From Diplonema japonicum (taxonomy: Eukaryota > Euglenozoa > Diplonemea > Diplonemida > Diplonemidae): DNA of 64,000 nucleotides. Of this stretch, positions 36,571-46,673 are shown piece after piece. Numbering within the stretch: the stretch's first letter is position 1; each line of letters starts with the position of its first letter. The notes beneath the pieces are model-generated. The model was not told the origin of the DNA. It ran no database searches and saw nothing but the letters and a program-made list of their open reading frames with translations. Made by a program: the position numbers and the translations under genes. The stretch is taken from positions 310,001 through 374,000 of the forward strand of contig OZ025672.1 of the NCBI GenBank assembly GCA_964019335.1, in the 5' to 3' direction.

Positions 36571-39500
36571 CTAAGAATACCTGTGGAAGGGGTTGCGCGT
36601 TAAGGGGCGCGGGTTGGGGAAGTTAGACAGATCAAGGGTCGCAGTGGACGCAGTGGTATCGAGGGTGACATCAGGGTCGGAGGCACGGAGGGTAGCCAAG
36701 GCCGACGCCAGACGGGGGTCATCATATGACACTGTGGTATCTGTGCTGTCGCGCAGCGATGCATGCCTTCGCAGGCCTGAAAGGCCTATCACAGGTTCCG
36801 TCTGCTCCCTTGCAAGCAACTTTTCTTCTAGATTCTTGTTCGCCTTCTTCAGCGCTTCGTTGCTCTTCTGCAAATTGCTCACCTCTTCCAAGAAGTCCGC
36901 ATCGAACAGGGACAAGTCCTGCTCGAGCTTCTTGCTCCTCTCTTCAAACACCTTCTTGCCCTCCTCCGCTGCCCTGCACTGTTCACGCATTCTTCTCAGT
37001 TCATCGCTCAGCAGCACCACCTCCGATTCTAGCTTCGTCACTTCCACTTCGTCTTTCTCAATCAGCAACTTCGGTGGTGCTTCCTGCAATTCCTTGAGAT
37101 CGAGGGTAAGCTTCTCGCTGATCTCTTGTTCCTTTTTGATCTTCTTCTTCAGAGAAGTAATAATAGACTCAGTGTTCCTTGCTGATGGGGTGGGTGCGGG
37201 GGGTGCCGGTGGTGGCTGCTTCTCCAACACAGCGATCTTCTCCTTCAGTGCCCTGCACTCCTTCATGAGCTCGACGTGCTTCTGGTTAGAGACACCGTTC
37301 CTCTTCAGGGTGTCGTTGTCCGACTGCAGCTTCTGGATCACCTGCTTCATGCCCTCGATGACTTGCTCGAGGTCGTGGATGTGCTTTCCCCTTACAAGTT
37401 TTTGGGCTGTGGGGCTCTGGTCCTCCTTCGGCGCGACTGTCAGCAGATCTTTCAGGTGACGCTCTGCTCTCTGTTGCGACGTTGCTGCTGTTTCCCTCGT
37501 GAACTTCAGCTGCAAGATCTCGTTCTTCGCCTCCATGAGCCTCTCTTCAAGTGACCGGAACATTACCCGCAACAACTCTACCCTGTCTGCGATGGCAGGG
37601 TTCCGCAGCTGTAGATCATTCATCACACTAAACGGCTCGCTGGGTACGTGTTCTGTGTTGGGCCCTTCTTGCAGGAATGAACTGCTCAGCTCGTGTTGCT
37701 CTACCAGGTGCTTCAGTCTTGCTTCCAATGCCTGTATTTGCTCGTCTTTATGTTTCACACTGCGCTCTAACGTCCTGATCTCTACCTCCCTGTCTAGCTC
37801 TGCCGCTCTACGCAATTTGTTGTTCTCTTCTTCGAGTTTCATGATCTCTGTCTTGAAGCTCTTCATCTTTTCAAACGTGTGCAGGTCCACAGCCCTACGG
37901 TGTAGCTCCTCATTCTTCTCATCTACTTTTTCCCTGGTGTACTTCAGCTCTTCCTGGAGCTGCCTGGCCTCCAACTTGACCTTTTCGTGCTCCACAGGTG
38001 CGACCAATGTGTTTATCTGCCGCTGCTTCTGCTTCAACTGTACGATTTGCTTCTTCAACTTTTTATTCTCTTCCCAGTACTTCATCACTTCAGGCCCAGA
38101 ACCTGGTTGGGGCATCGCCTTGGTGCTGGCGGGGGGCACACTGGAAGACCTTACAGGAGACATGCGTTTGTAGTCTCTTCGCGTGCTCTGCGTGCCCGTT
38201 ACAGCATCTTGTGCCTTGGATTCGCTGTGCTCAGACCGACTCGTGTTGACCCCAATGTCCTTTAGCGCGTCACGTGCTTGGGACTTAGCTTCTCGAGCGC
38301 GCTTGATGCGCTCCTTGCGGTTGGCCTCTTCTCGTTGTGCGTCAGTTTGTTTCTGTCAAATGTGGTGAGTGTACGGCAGCATACCTGCCGCAGCGTTCTA
38401 ATCAGCGCCTCCGACCGCGACAGCTCTGACTTCAGTTTCGTGTTCGCCTCGTTAACAGCGTCACGCTCTGCCTTGAGGGCCTCCTCGTCGGATTCATGAC
38501 TGCGCAATAGTTAGCTAAACAAACAACCATACCATCCGAGTTCTTGCAGCTTTCTCTGCAAGGTTGTGATCAGCGACTCTTGCTTCCTGATGACTCTCTC
38601 AGCCTCTGCAGTCGATCGCTGCAGGCTTTGCTCTGTAGCTGCCTTGCATGATTCCAGTTGCTTCTGGATGTTCTTCTCTTTGATCTCTGCTTCTTTTTGG
38701 GCCTCCCGAAGCTGCTTTAGTAGTGCCACCTTCACAGCACTCCACTCCGCTTTTTCTAAGACCAGCAATTCAAGCTCTTTGCTAGCGTCAGCAAAGCGTT
38801 TCTGGCGCAGCACCGAGTTCTTTCGTTCCAGTTCCTCGATGGTTTGGGTGAGTCTGCCCACCTGTCTGCGCAACATGTCTTCCTCAAACGACGGCTGCGC
38901 TGTCTGTCTGACGATTGTGTGCTCGACGGCGGTCGAGTGCGATGGGCTGTTGTGTTCCTGTTCCTGTTCCTGGGCGTGGGCATGGGCAGCCCATGCAGTG
39001 CTGGGACCTGTGACTTCCCTTGCATGCAGCTTAGCAGCATTGATCTTAGCCTTCTCAACAGCCTCTAAAGCAAGCTCCTTTGCTGACTTTTCCCTCTCCA
39101 CTTCCAGCTCTTGCATCAACTCGCTTGTCTCCTTCTTCAGTATGAGCTCCCTGTCCAGCACTCTCTCAAGATCGGTCTGCATGGCTTCTAAGCGCAGTGA
39201 CATCGACTTCACGTTGTTCGCAGCATCCTTCTGTGCTTTGTCGAACGTGCTCTGCAGCTCTTTGTCTGCCTTTTGCCTTCGAATGTGTTGGGTTTCGGCT
39301 TTGCTGGAAGTAACAAGTTCTTCTTTAAGTGCCTTAACAGAGGCCTTGTATGATTCAGTCTCTTCTTTGTGCGATGCAGTTTCTCTCTTAAGCTCCTTCA
39401 CTTGCTTGCTGAGATCAGCGATGGTTGTGTTAGCCTTGTCAGCAGTCTGCACCATATTCTGGAGGCCATCGCAGGCATCCTCTGCTGCTTTTTTCTTTCG

Positions 39501-42500
39501 GTTAGCCAGCTGCTCGCTGTCGATGAGCCGCGATACTTCCTGCGAGAGCTTCATGGTTTCCCTCTCGAAGCAGTCCAGCTGCAGGGCCTGCTGCCTGATG
39601 AGTGTTTCTCTCTCTAGGATGATGAGGTTCACGGTCTCTATGGGTGTGTCACGGTGCACGGTGAAAGCGGGCTGGGGTGCTACCTCGATGTCCCTCCCAG
39701 GCAAGGCGTCGAACACCAAGCCACAGTCAAACGCCACCTCTACCTTGACGTCTTCACCTTTTTGGGGTTGATGCACGACACGCACCACACCAGGCTCACC
39801 GACTTGGAGCTTCTTCCCGCTCCTGAATGTGACTTCCCTTGTAGCCAGTACGCGCAGCCCTTTGACCATTTCCTTAGGAAGCTCAGGCGGCACATCAACT
39901 GGGTCCGTTTGTGTAGTGTTGACCTCTTCTTCTTTGTTGATCTTTGGAGGCTGGGACTCGAGCACTTCTTTGAGCTCAGTTTGAAGGTCTGCTATGGTTG
40001 CCTTCAGACACACGATCTCGTTGTTTGCAGCCTGCAATGCAGCTTCCTGCTGCTGTGAAGCCTTGCTGTCATGTGGTGCTGGTGCTGCGGCTGAAGTCTG
40101 TACGGGTGCTTGCCCTTGACTAGCCCTTGAACCGCTGGGCCCCGGCGGCGACGGTGGAGGTGCACGAGACGACGGTGCAACAGCAGCCTTCTCTGCATCT
40201 TGTTTGGCTTTTTGGAAGTCGGAAATAATCTTCTGTTTCTCTTGCTCAGACAGATCAAGCTTCGCCTGCAGTCTAGATATTTCAGCTGTCATCCGCGCCA
40301 TCTTCACGTCCATCATAGACCCAGGCACAGGCGTGTCATCATCAGGCCGAAGTGGGGGCGCTAGAGTGATGGAGTCGAGCCTTTCCGAGAACCTCCTGAT
40401 GACATCTGTGTTCTCTTTGTGCAGTTGCTTGTGCAACTCCGAAATCCTTACGTTGTCGATCTGCTTCTCAGCAGTGAACTTTTGCCGCTCCATTTGTAGC
40501 TGTTCGTTCGAGCGCACCAAGGCCTCATCCTTCTTTCTTAAGAGATCTTGCATTGTCGCCACGTTGAGCCTTGAGACCTCTGCCATGGCTGCCCCCCGTC
40601 CCTTCTCAGTCTCGCGTATCCTGTCCACGGCTTGTCTCGCTTTTTGCCGTTCGTTCATCAGCTCCTTTTGAAGGGTTTCGTTGATGGTTTCTCTCTTCTT
40701 CAAGTCGACCTTCGTGTCGTTCAGAGCAGTGTTCAGGTCTCTGTTGGTCTTTTGCAGCTCTGCGACGGTCTTAGCGTTGGCAGCTTCGACCCCGCGCAGC
40801 TCCTTCACCTTGCCTGTGAGCGTTTCGATGTGTTCCTGCGTGGAAGGCAGCTCCTTCGGCCCCGTTGTGATGTTAGTCGTTGCAGCCGCTGCTGCGACTG
40901 AGGCTGCTTCACGCTTCTTGCTTTCTTTGAGCTGGTTGTACAGTTCTTCGACTTTTTTCGTGAATTCGTTGTTCGCAGCGTCCCTCTGCTGCTGCATGTT
41001 GACGCTCTCCCCGTGCAGCACGTTGATCTTGCGCTCCGAAACATCTTTCAACCTTTTGTACATCGCAACCTCTTCCCTGAGCTGCTCTACAGACCATTCG
41101 TGCTCCAAACCTGCCAGCTTCGTCGTTGACAGCTCCTGTGTTGTCTTCTTCAGCTGCACCTCCACTTCTGCCAAGTCATGTGTCGAGAGCAGCGTCAATG
41201 TGCTCTGCAACCTGTTCCTATCCTCTTGCACTTGTGAGTGGAGCCGCACTTTGTGATTTGCCTCTCGCAGCTGTTTAGCATGCTCTTCGACTTTCTCCCT
41301 TTCCGTGTCTAGTTGCTTGTTCAGCTTCTCGGATTCCTCTGGTGACAACCTTCCCTTCAGATCGCCCTTTAATATCGCATTGTCTTGATGCAGCTCGTGA
41401 CTCTTTGTGATGTACTCATCGTACACCTTTGCTAGCTCGCTCAGCAGCTGTGTGTTTTGCATGTTTAGCGCTTGGCTTTGCGAACGCTTTGCCACGAGGT
41501 TCAGCTCGGCCTTGTCTTTTTCTTTTTTCAGTGCCAGGTTGTCGATAGTCTGCTGGAAGGTGCGGTACTGCATCTCACCAAGAATGTAGCCCTCTTCGGA
41601 CGTCGGCTCCATACCCTCTACTATTCGTCTGAGCATGTCAAGCTCTTCACGGTACTGCTGCTGGATGCTGGTCACGGTGATGTTGTGTTCAACAGATGCC
41701 TGACTTACCTCGATGGCACGTGCCGCTTTCGCCTCTGCTTTTGCCTTTGCAAGTTGAACATCTTGCAGCTTGGCTTGCAGGTTTCGTGCGTCCTCTGCTG
41801 AAACAGTGTCCTGAAGTTTCTGTTGCGCAGCTTTCGCTTCGTCGAGCATCCGTATTTTCTCATGTTTTGCTGCAATGAGCTCAGTTTTCATGTTGTGCTT
41901 TTCCTGATCAAGATTGTTCTGCTCCAGTAGCGCTGCCTCTGCCCTTCTTCTGCTGAGGTCCGCCTTCTGGTTTGCATCACGTACCTCGACATCAAGTTCT
42001 ACGACCTTCGCCTGCAACAAGGCCACGTCTCCGATCTGCTCCGTCGCTAGCACTGTTTTCACACGCTCTGCTTCTTCTTTCAAACTGGACTTCTCGATGT
42101 TGATGGTTTCCAGTTCCGTTTTCAATGCTTCAACATCTCTTTTGAGGGCGATGCGCTCCCTCTGATCGCTCTCCTCGCTCCTCTGGATAGACAGTTGAGT
42201 CTGAAGCTGCTGATTTGCGATTCCAAGCTGTTCTTTGAGGGCGTCGAAAGTACGTGTTTTTTCTGCGAACTCAAGTCTCTCGTGTAGTACTCTCTGAACG
42301 CCTTCTGCCTCCTTCAGCTGAGCCATTAGTGTGGCGTGTTCTTCGGAATTCACTCGCTCAGCTTCTTCGTGCTGCTGTTCGATCAGTGCGAGCTTTTTGC
42401 GATGGGTGTCAGCCTCGGCTTTAGCCATTTTGAACCTGTGGATCAAACGGATCTCATTGACACGCAGTGTGGTCACCTTCCGCAAGCTATCGTTCACAGC

Positions 42501-45371
42501 CTCGCGTATAGTCTGGTCGCTTCTGTCGCCTGTTAGACTGGCGATGAACTCTGAATGCTCGTCAAGCCTCACTCGCTCCTCTTTCAGGAGCAGCTCAGTG
42601 TCCGACAGTGACTCTCGCAGCATCTCCAGCTCCGCTTTGATGGCCATCATATCGGTTGTAGATTTCTGCAATTTGATGTTTGCTTCTTCGGTCTCCTTCA
42701 CGGCGTTATCCTTCACAGAAGAGAATACATTGTAATCTCTCTCCTTTTTCTCGAAAGCTTCCACAAGGATCTGGAAAGCCTCTTCTTTCTTCATAAGCAT
42801 CTCCTGCAGTGCCACTTCTACTTCTGTTTGTGCATCTTCAGGCTTGAGAGCACCTATTGCAGCATTCTCCCACACCTCTGTTCTGTTCTCCTGCTCAGGT
42901 GCGGCCTCGGCTTGTTCCTGCCCTTCAGGCTTTGCTTCGTCAGTTTGCTCAGCAGGCTTCTTCAGCTTTAGGGACTCGCGTAGTGCAAGCGTCCGCCTGA
43001 AGACGTCCCTCTCCTCTACCGCTGTCTTGGCACGCCTTTCTGCGTTCTCCAAGGAATCGTTGGTTCTACTGAGCTCCTTGCGCAACTCGCTGAGTGCCTG
43101 CGACGTGTTCTGGTAGTCGTTCAAGAGCTTCTGGACATTTTCATCAGTCAGGTTCTGCGGCAGCTGCAACTGCTGGAGATACTCCAGAGGCAGTGGGGGG
43201 AAGGCTGGTGGATACTGAGGCTGCTCAGGTTGTTGTGGCTGCTCGGATGGCGTTGGCTCCTGCTGCTGTTGAGGTACTGCGGTGTCTTTGTCACCTTCAG
43301 GTTTCGGCAGCTGCGGCACAGCAGGTGTTGCAGGTTGAGATGAGGGACGCTTCAATGGTTTGTACCCAAAGAGCTTATCGGCGTACTGCTGTTCGAACGG
43401 TTGCATTCCATGATAGTTCTCGCTGAGTCTCCTTGCGTCCCTGTCCTTGCACACACTGATGTACGCCTGCTTGAGATTCGTGTATAGTTCCAATGTTTGC
43501 TCTCTCTGCTTCTCCATCACATCAAGCTTCTTCTGCAAAACTACACGGCTCTCGGAAGGGTTGCCGAATCCTGCATCCTCGCCCACCCCCACCAGGGCCT
43601 GCACGTCGCTGAGGCCGCTGTCCCTCATGTGGTCAATTATGTCCTGCAGTGTGCTCATCTGGTCGTGCGTGAGGCCCATTCGCTCTGCCTGCTCTAGTGA
43701 CGGCAGTGACTGAAGCCGCACTTGCTTCTTCCAATGGTGTCGCTCACGTTCAAGTATCTCGATCTCTCTGTCACGGGCGATGATCTTGGCACGTAGATCT
43801 TCTACTTCTGACGTGCGCCGTTCCCTGCCGTCTGTCTTGGAGGAGAGCAGAATGATCTGTTCCCGTGTAGCCCCCAGAGACACGGCTAGGCGCTTCAAGG
43901 CCTCTGTGAATTCAAGTATGCTGTCGAGGTCTTCGTCTGCTTGGTTGAGTTTGTCACGCAGCTCTGACATTGCTTCATCACGATCGGCAAGACGCTGATG
44001 CAGCTCCATCACTTCGCCCCTCCGTTCCCGTGCAGCCACGCCAGGTCCCGACCGCTCATAGACGTCTAACTGGCTGCGCAGTTCCACAACATCTCTATCC
44101 AACCTGTTTCGCTCGATCTCGTCATCCTTCCTCCTTGCCTGCTCCAGCAACAGCTCCCTCTTCGCTGTTTTCAAAGCTTCGTTCAAAGCAACAATCTCGC
44201 TAGCGCTATGATCGCCACTTTGAAAGGCAGTCGGTGACAAACCGTGGAATTTCCCTGACTCAAACTGCACGGACGTGTCAAGCTGCTTAGCCTTTTCCTT
44301 ATCAAGCACCAGACGCAGCTGCCTGCACTCCTTGTCACGTGATGCTAGCTTTTCGGCAAGGTCGTCGGCACGCTGCTGGGCATCTGTGAGGTTCTTCCTT
44401 AAGTTGTGGGTTTCCTCTTTTTGCAGCGCAATAGACTCGCCCATCTGGCTGTTCTCCACCCGCAGCTTCTCCACCTGCCTATCCTTGTCTGAAGCCTTTT
44501 CCAACGTCTTGCTTTTGAAGGTCTGCAGATCGTTCACAGCACGCCTCTCAAGAGACAAGCACTGGTCATCCTTCTCGTCGATCCTGATCTTGAGCTCCTC
44601 GTTCTCCCGTTGGAGCTCTTCGACGAAGTTGAGAAGATTCTTTTCTTTGTTCTCGTAGTCCTGCATTCGGATGCGGAAGCTTTCCTCATTGACCTGGTGG
44701 GTTTTTGCTTGCTTGCGGGACTTGTCAAGGTCTTCCTCTTGCTGCTGGACGAGGCGTTGGAGAGAGCGGACGTCTCTGTCGCCCTCGCGTGTGGTACGCT
44801 TGATGCGGGTTTCGACTTCGGCGGCTTGCTTAAGCTTTTTCTCAACAGTTTTTTTGTAGTCTTCGGCTTGGGAGCGGGTACGTTCCAGGTCGCCCTGCAT
44901 CTGGAAGACCTTTTGTTTGACACTGTCTGCTTCCCGTTGGAGGTTACGGTTAGCGGCGACGGAAGCCTCCAGCTCTTTGATCTTATTGCTGCGGTCAGTG
45001 AGCATCATCTCGAGGTTTCTGTTCTGGTTCTGAAGGTTCACAAACTCCTCGTCGTGCTTTCGCCGCTCTTGCAGCTCAAGCTGAGCATCGTTCAGCTTCC
45101 CAGAGAACCAATCGATGTCACTCTCGGCAGCGTCGAACAGCATCTGCAACACCTTCATCATGTGACACGCCTTCCTCGGGTCCATCCCATCTATCCCCTC
45201 CGGTGTGAACCTCGCCTGCTTCAAATGATACACCAGATCGCCACTCACTTCGATTGTTAACTCGCTTGGGTCCGCGTAAACCCTGTCGACATCCACCAGC
45301 ACCGTCTGATCGAACGGAGGATGCTCATTCTTGGGGCCCGTAAAGCGCGGGAGAGGTGGCCCTTCCGCCAT
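36571..45371 (-). CDS. CEP290: CEP290-like ciliary transition-zone protein
   Basis: Three exons (38533-45371, 38385-38499, 36571-38352) joined across 33-base (38500-38532) and 32-base (38353-38384) GTATG...CAG introns give about 2,911 residues, almost all coiled coil. Homology is clearest at the C-terminus: GKHIHDLEQVIEGMKQVIQK matches the CEP290 GKTIPELEKTIGLMKK region, and LEQDLSLFDADFLEEVSNLQ matches its conserved FDPSFFEEIEDLK segment. ERERHHWKKQVR followed by GLTHDQM matches the EEERLDLKKKIR...GLT stretch. CEP290 builds the Y-links that gate the cilium. The start at 45371 (MAEGPPLPRF) follows TTTCAG; an upstream ATG at 45485 is less likely. An apparent globular insert lies at residues about 1820-1905. 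The last four codons (HRYS) run into a possible further splice site, so the very C-terminus is uncertain. Confidence 0.78.
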
Positions 45372-45481
45372 GTTACCCCCCCTACCCCCTGAAAGAGCAT
45401 GTAAAAAAATGTTGAATTCTGATGGGAAATAAGCCTCCTTTATTTTTCCCTTCATGCTTCTATTTTCTTTTCTCCTCCCTT

Positions 45482-46315
45482 TCACTTTATAAGTTCGACA
45501 ACTGCGCCACCTTGAATTTTTTTGTTTATGGCTGTCGCCTGCCTTTTGAGCCAGGCATCGCAGCTGGGCATTGCCTTGAGATCCTTCTCCGTGAGAGGGT
45601 TGCGGGATATGTCCAACCGTAGCAGTGCAGTGTCTGTGAAAAGGGAAGGCGGTAGTTCAACGATGCTGCAAGCAGACAAATCAAGGTCTTTTAGCTCGAC
45701 GAGGCCAGCGAGATCAGAGGGAAGGGTGCGGAGCGGGGTGTTGCAGCTGAGGTTCAAAGTGGATAGTTTCTTGAGACAGAGCAGCTGCGGGGCGACACTC
45801 GCCACATGATTGTGAGAAAGATCTATTGTGTGCAGCATAGGAGGCAAGTTCGACATAACGCTTTTCAGTTTGTTCCTGCTGACATATAACTCCTTAAGCT
45901 GACTGAGCCCGGACAGGTCTGGTAAGGCCGTCAGAGCGTTACCAGATAAGTTAAGTGTATTTAAATTTGTGTAAGATACCGACTCTGTTGTGAAACTCTT
46001 TATTTTGTTGGATGACAGATTCAGCTTCTTAAGGGTTTCTCGGCTCTGGGCTAGCATCACTACCTCCTGTATGTCATTCTGGTTCACATCCAAGGCCTTT
46101 AAGCCTTCTAAATCTTGCACCTCTGTCATATCCCTTATGCTGCTGCTCTCCAGATTTAGTAGCTTTGCTTTCTTCGCTCTTGCTATTTTTACTTCGATAA
46201 TGCTGCCTCCCTTGTCAGGTGCCGACGCCGTGCCAGACGCGGACTTTTGCTGCCTTCGCCGCAGTTCCTGCTCATCACCCACGCTTGTTTTCTCTTTACC
46301 ACTGCAGCATCCCAT
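45482..46315 (-). CDS. N-myristoylated leucine-rich-repeat protein, LRRC57-like
   Basis: A 277-residue protein starting MGCCSGKE, an N-myristoylation site followed by two cysteines fit for palmitoylation, so it is membrane-anchored. Residues 50-245 are LRRs of the LxxLxLSxNxL type (LKKLNLSSNKIKSF, LNTLNLSGNALTALP, LHTIDLSHNHVASVA). The C-terminal end (LDISRNPLTEKDLKAMPS, DAWLKRQATAINKK) parallels the end of LRRC57. Its exact job is not known. It is 110 bases upstream of the CEP290 start in the transcript direction and sits in a block of ciliary genes. Confidence 0.75.
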   Translation of the reverse strand: MGCCSGKEKTSVGDEQELRRRQQKSASGTASAPDKGGSIIEVKIARAKKAKLLNLESSSIRDMTEVQDLEGLKALDVNQNDIQEVVMLAQSRETLKKLNLSSNKIKSFTTESVSYTNLNTLNLSGNALTALPDLSGLSQLKELYVSRNKLKSVMSNLPPMLHTIDLSHNHVASVAPQLLCLKKLSTLNLSCNTPLRTLPSDLAGLVELKDLDLSACSIVELPPSLFTDTALLRLDISRNPLTEKDLKAMPSCDAWLKRQATAINKKIQGGAVVELIK

Positions 46316-46673
46316 TTTTTTTTCTTCGCCTTCTAGTCAAAGATTTCATTTGACTAACACTAACTTTTTATAAAAAGAGAATAAACTCATAGGTAAGCCG
46401 GGGCACATACATTCTATTTGAAGAGTAAAGAGAAACCACAGGTGCAAAAAAAGAGGGGGGGGGGGGCAAAACTAATTGGGATATCTTTTCTCGTGTTTCT
46501 AAAATTCATAATATGTGAAATAAATTCTAAAAGGGCGGAGGGGGGGGAGGGGAATCTAATATCTGTTCTCGTTCCTTCCTCCTTACGGGGCATTGACTTC
46601 ATGCTGGTTATCGTATTCTTCTAAGGCACGGTTCTAAGAAAAAAGAAATTATCCCCTCGTTTTTCTCCCCCCA
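46316..46673. other. Intergenic, kinesin 3' flank
   Basis: About 360 bases with A/G-rich runs and a C/T-rich stretch before the LRR gene. No gene or RNA seen. Confidence 0.5.

Noticed and set aside
38566-39771. 401-codon plus-strand Ser/Leu-rich frame inside the CEP290-like gene
   Set aside because: Typical antisense shadow of a coiled-coil gene (Glu/Lys/Gln codons read backwards as Leu/Ser/Phe).
45372-45485. Upstream ATG extending the CEP290-like protein by 38 residues
   Set aside because: The extension covers the spacer after the LRR gene and the TTTCAG acceptor; MAEGPP at 45371 is a better start.
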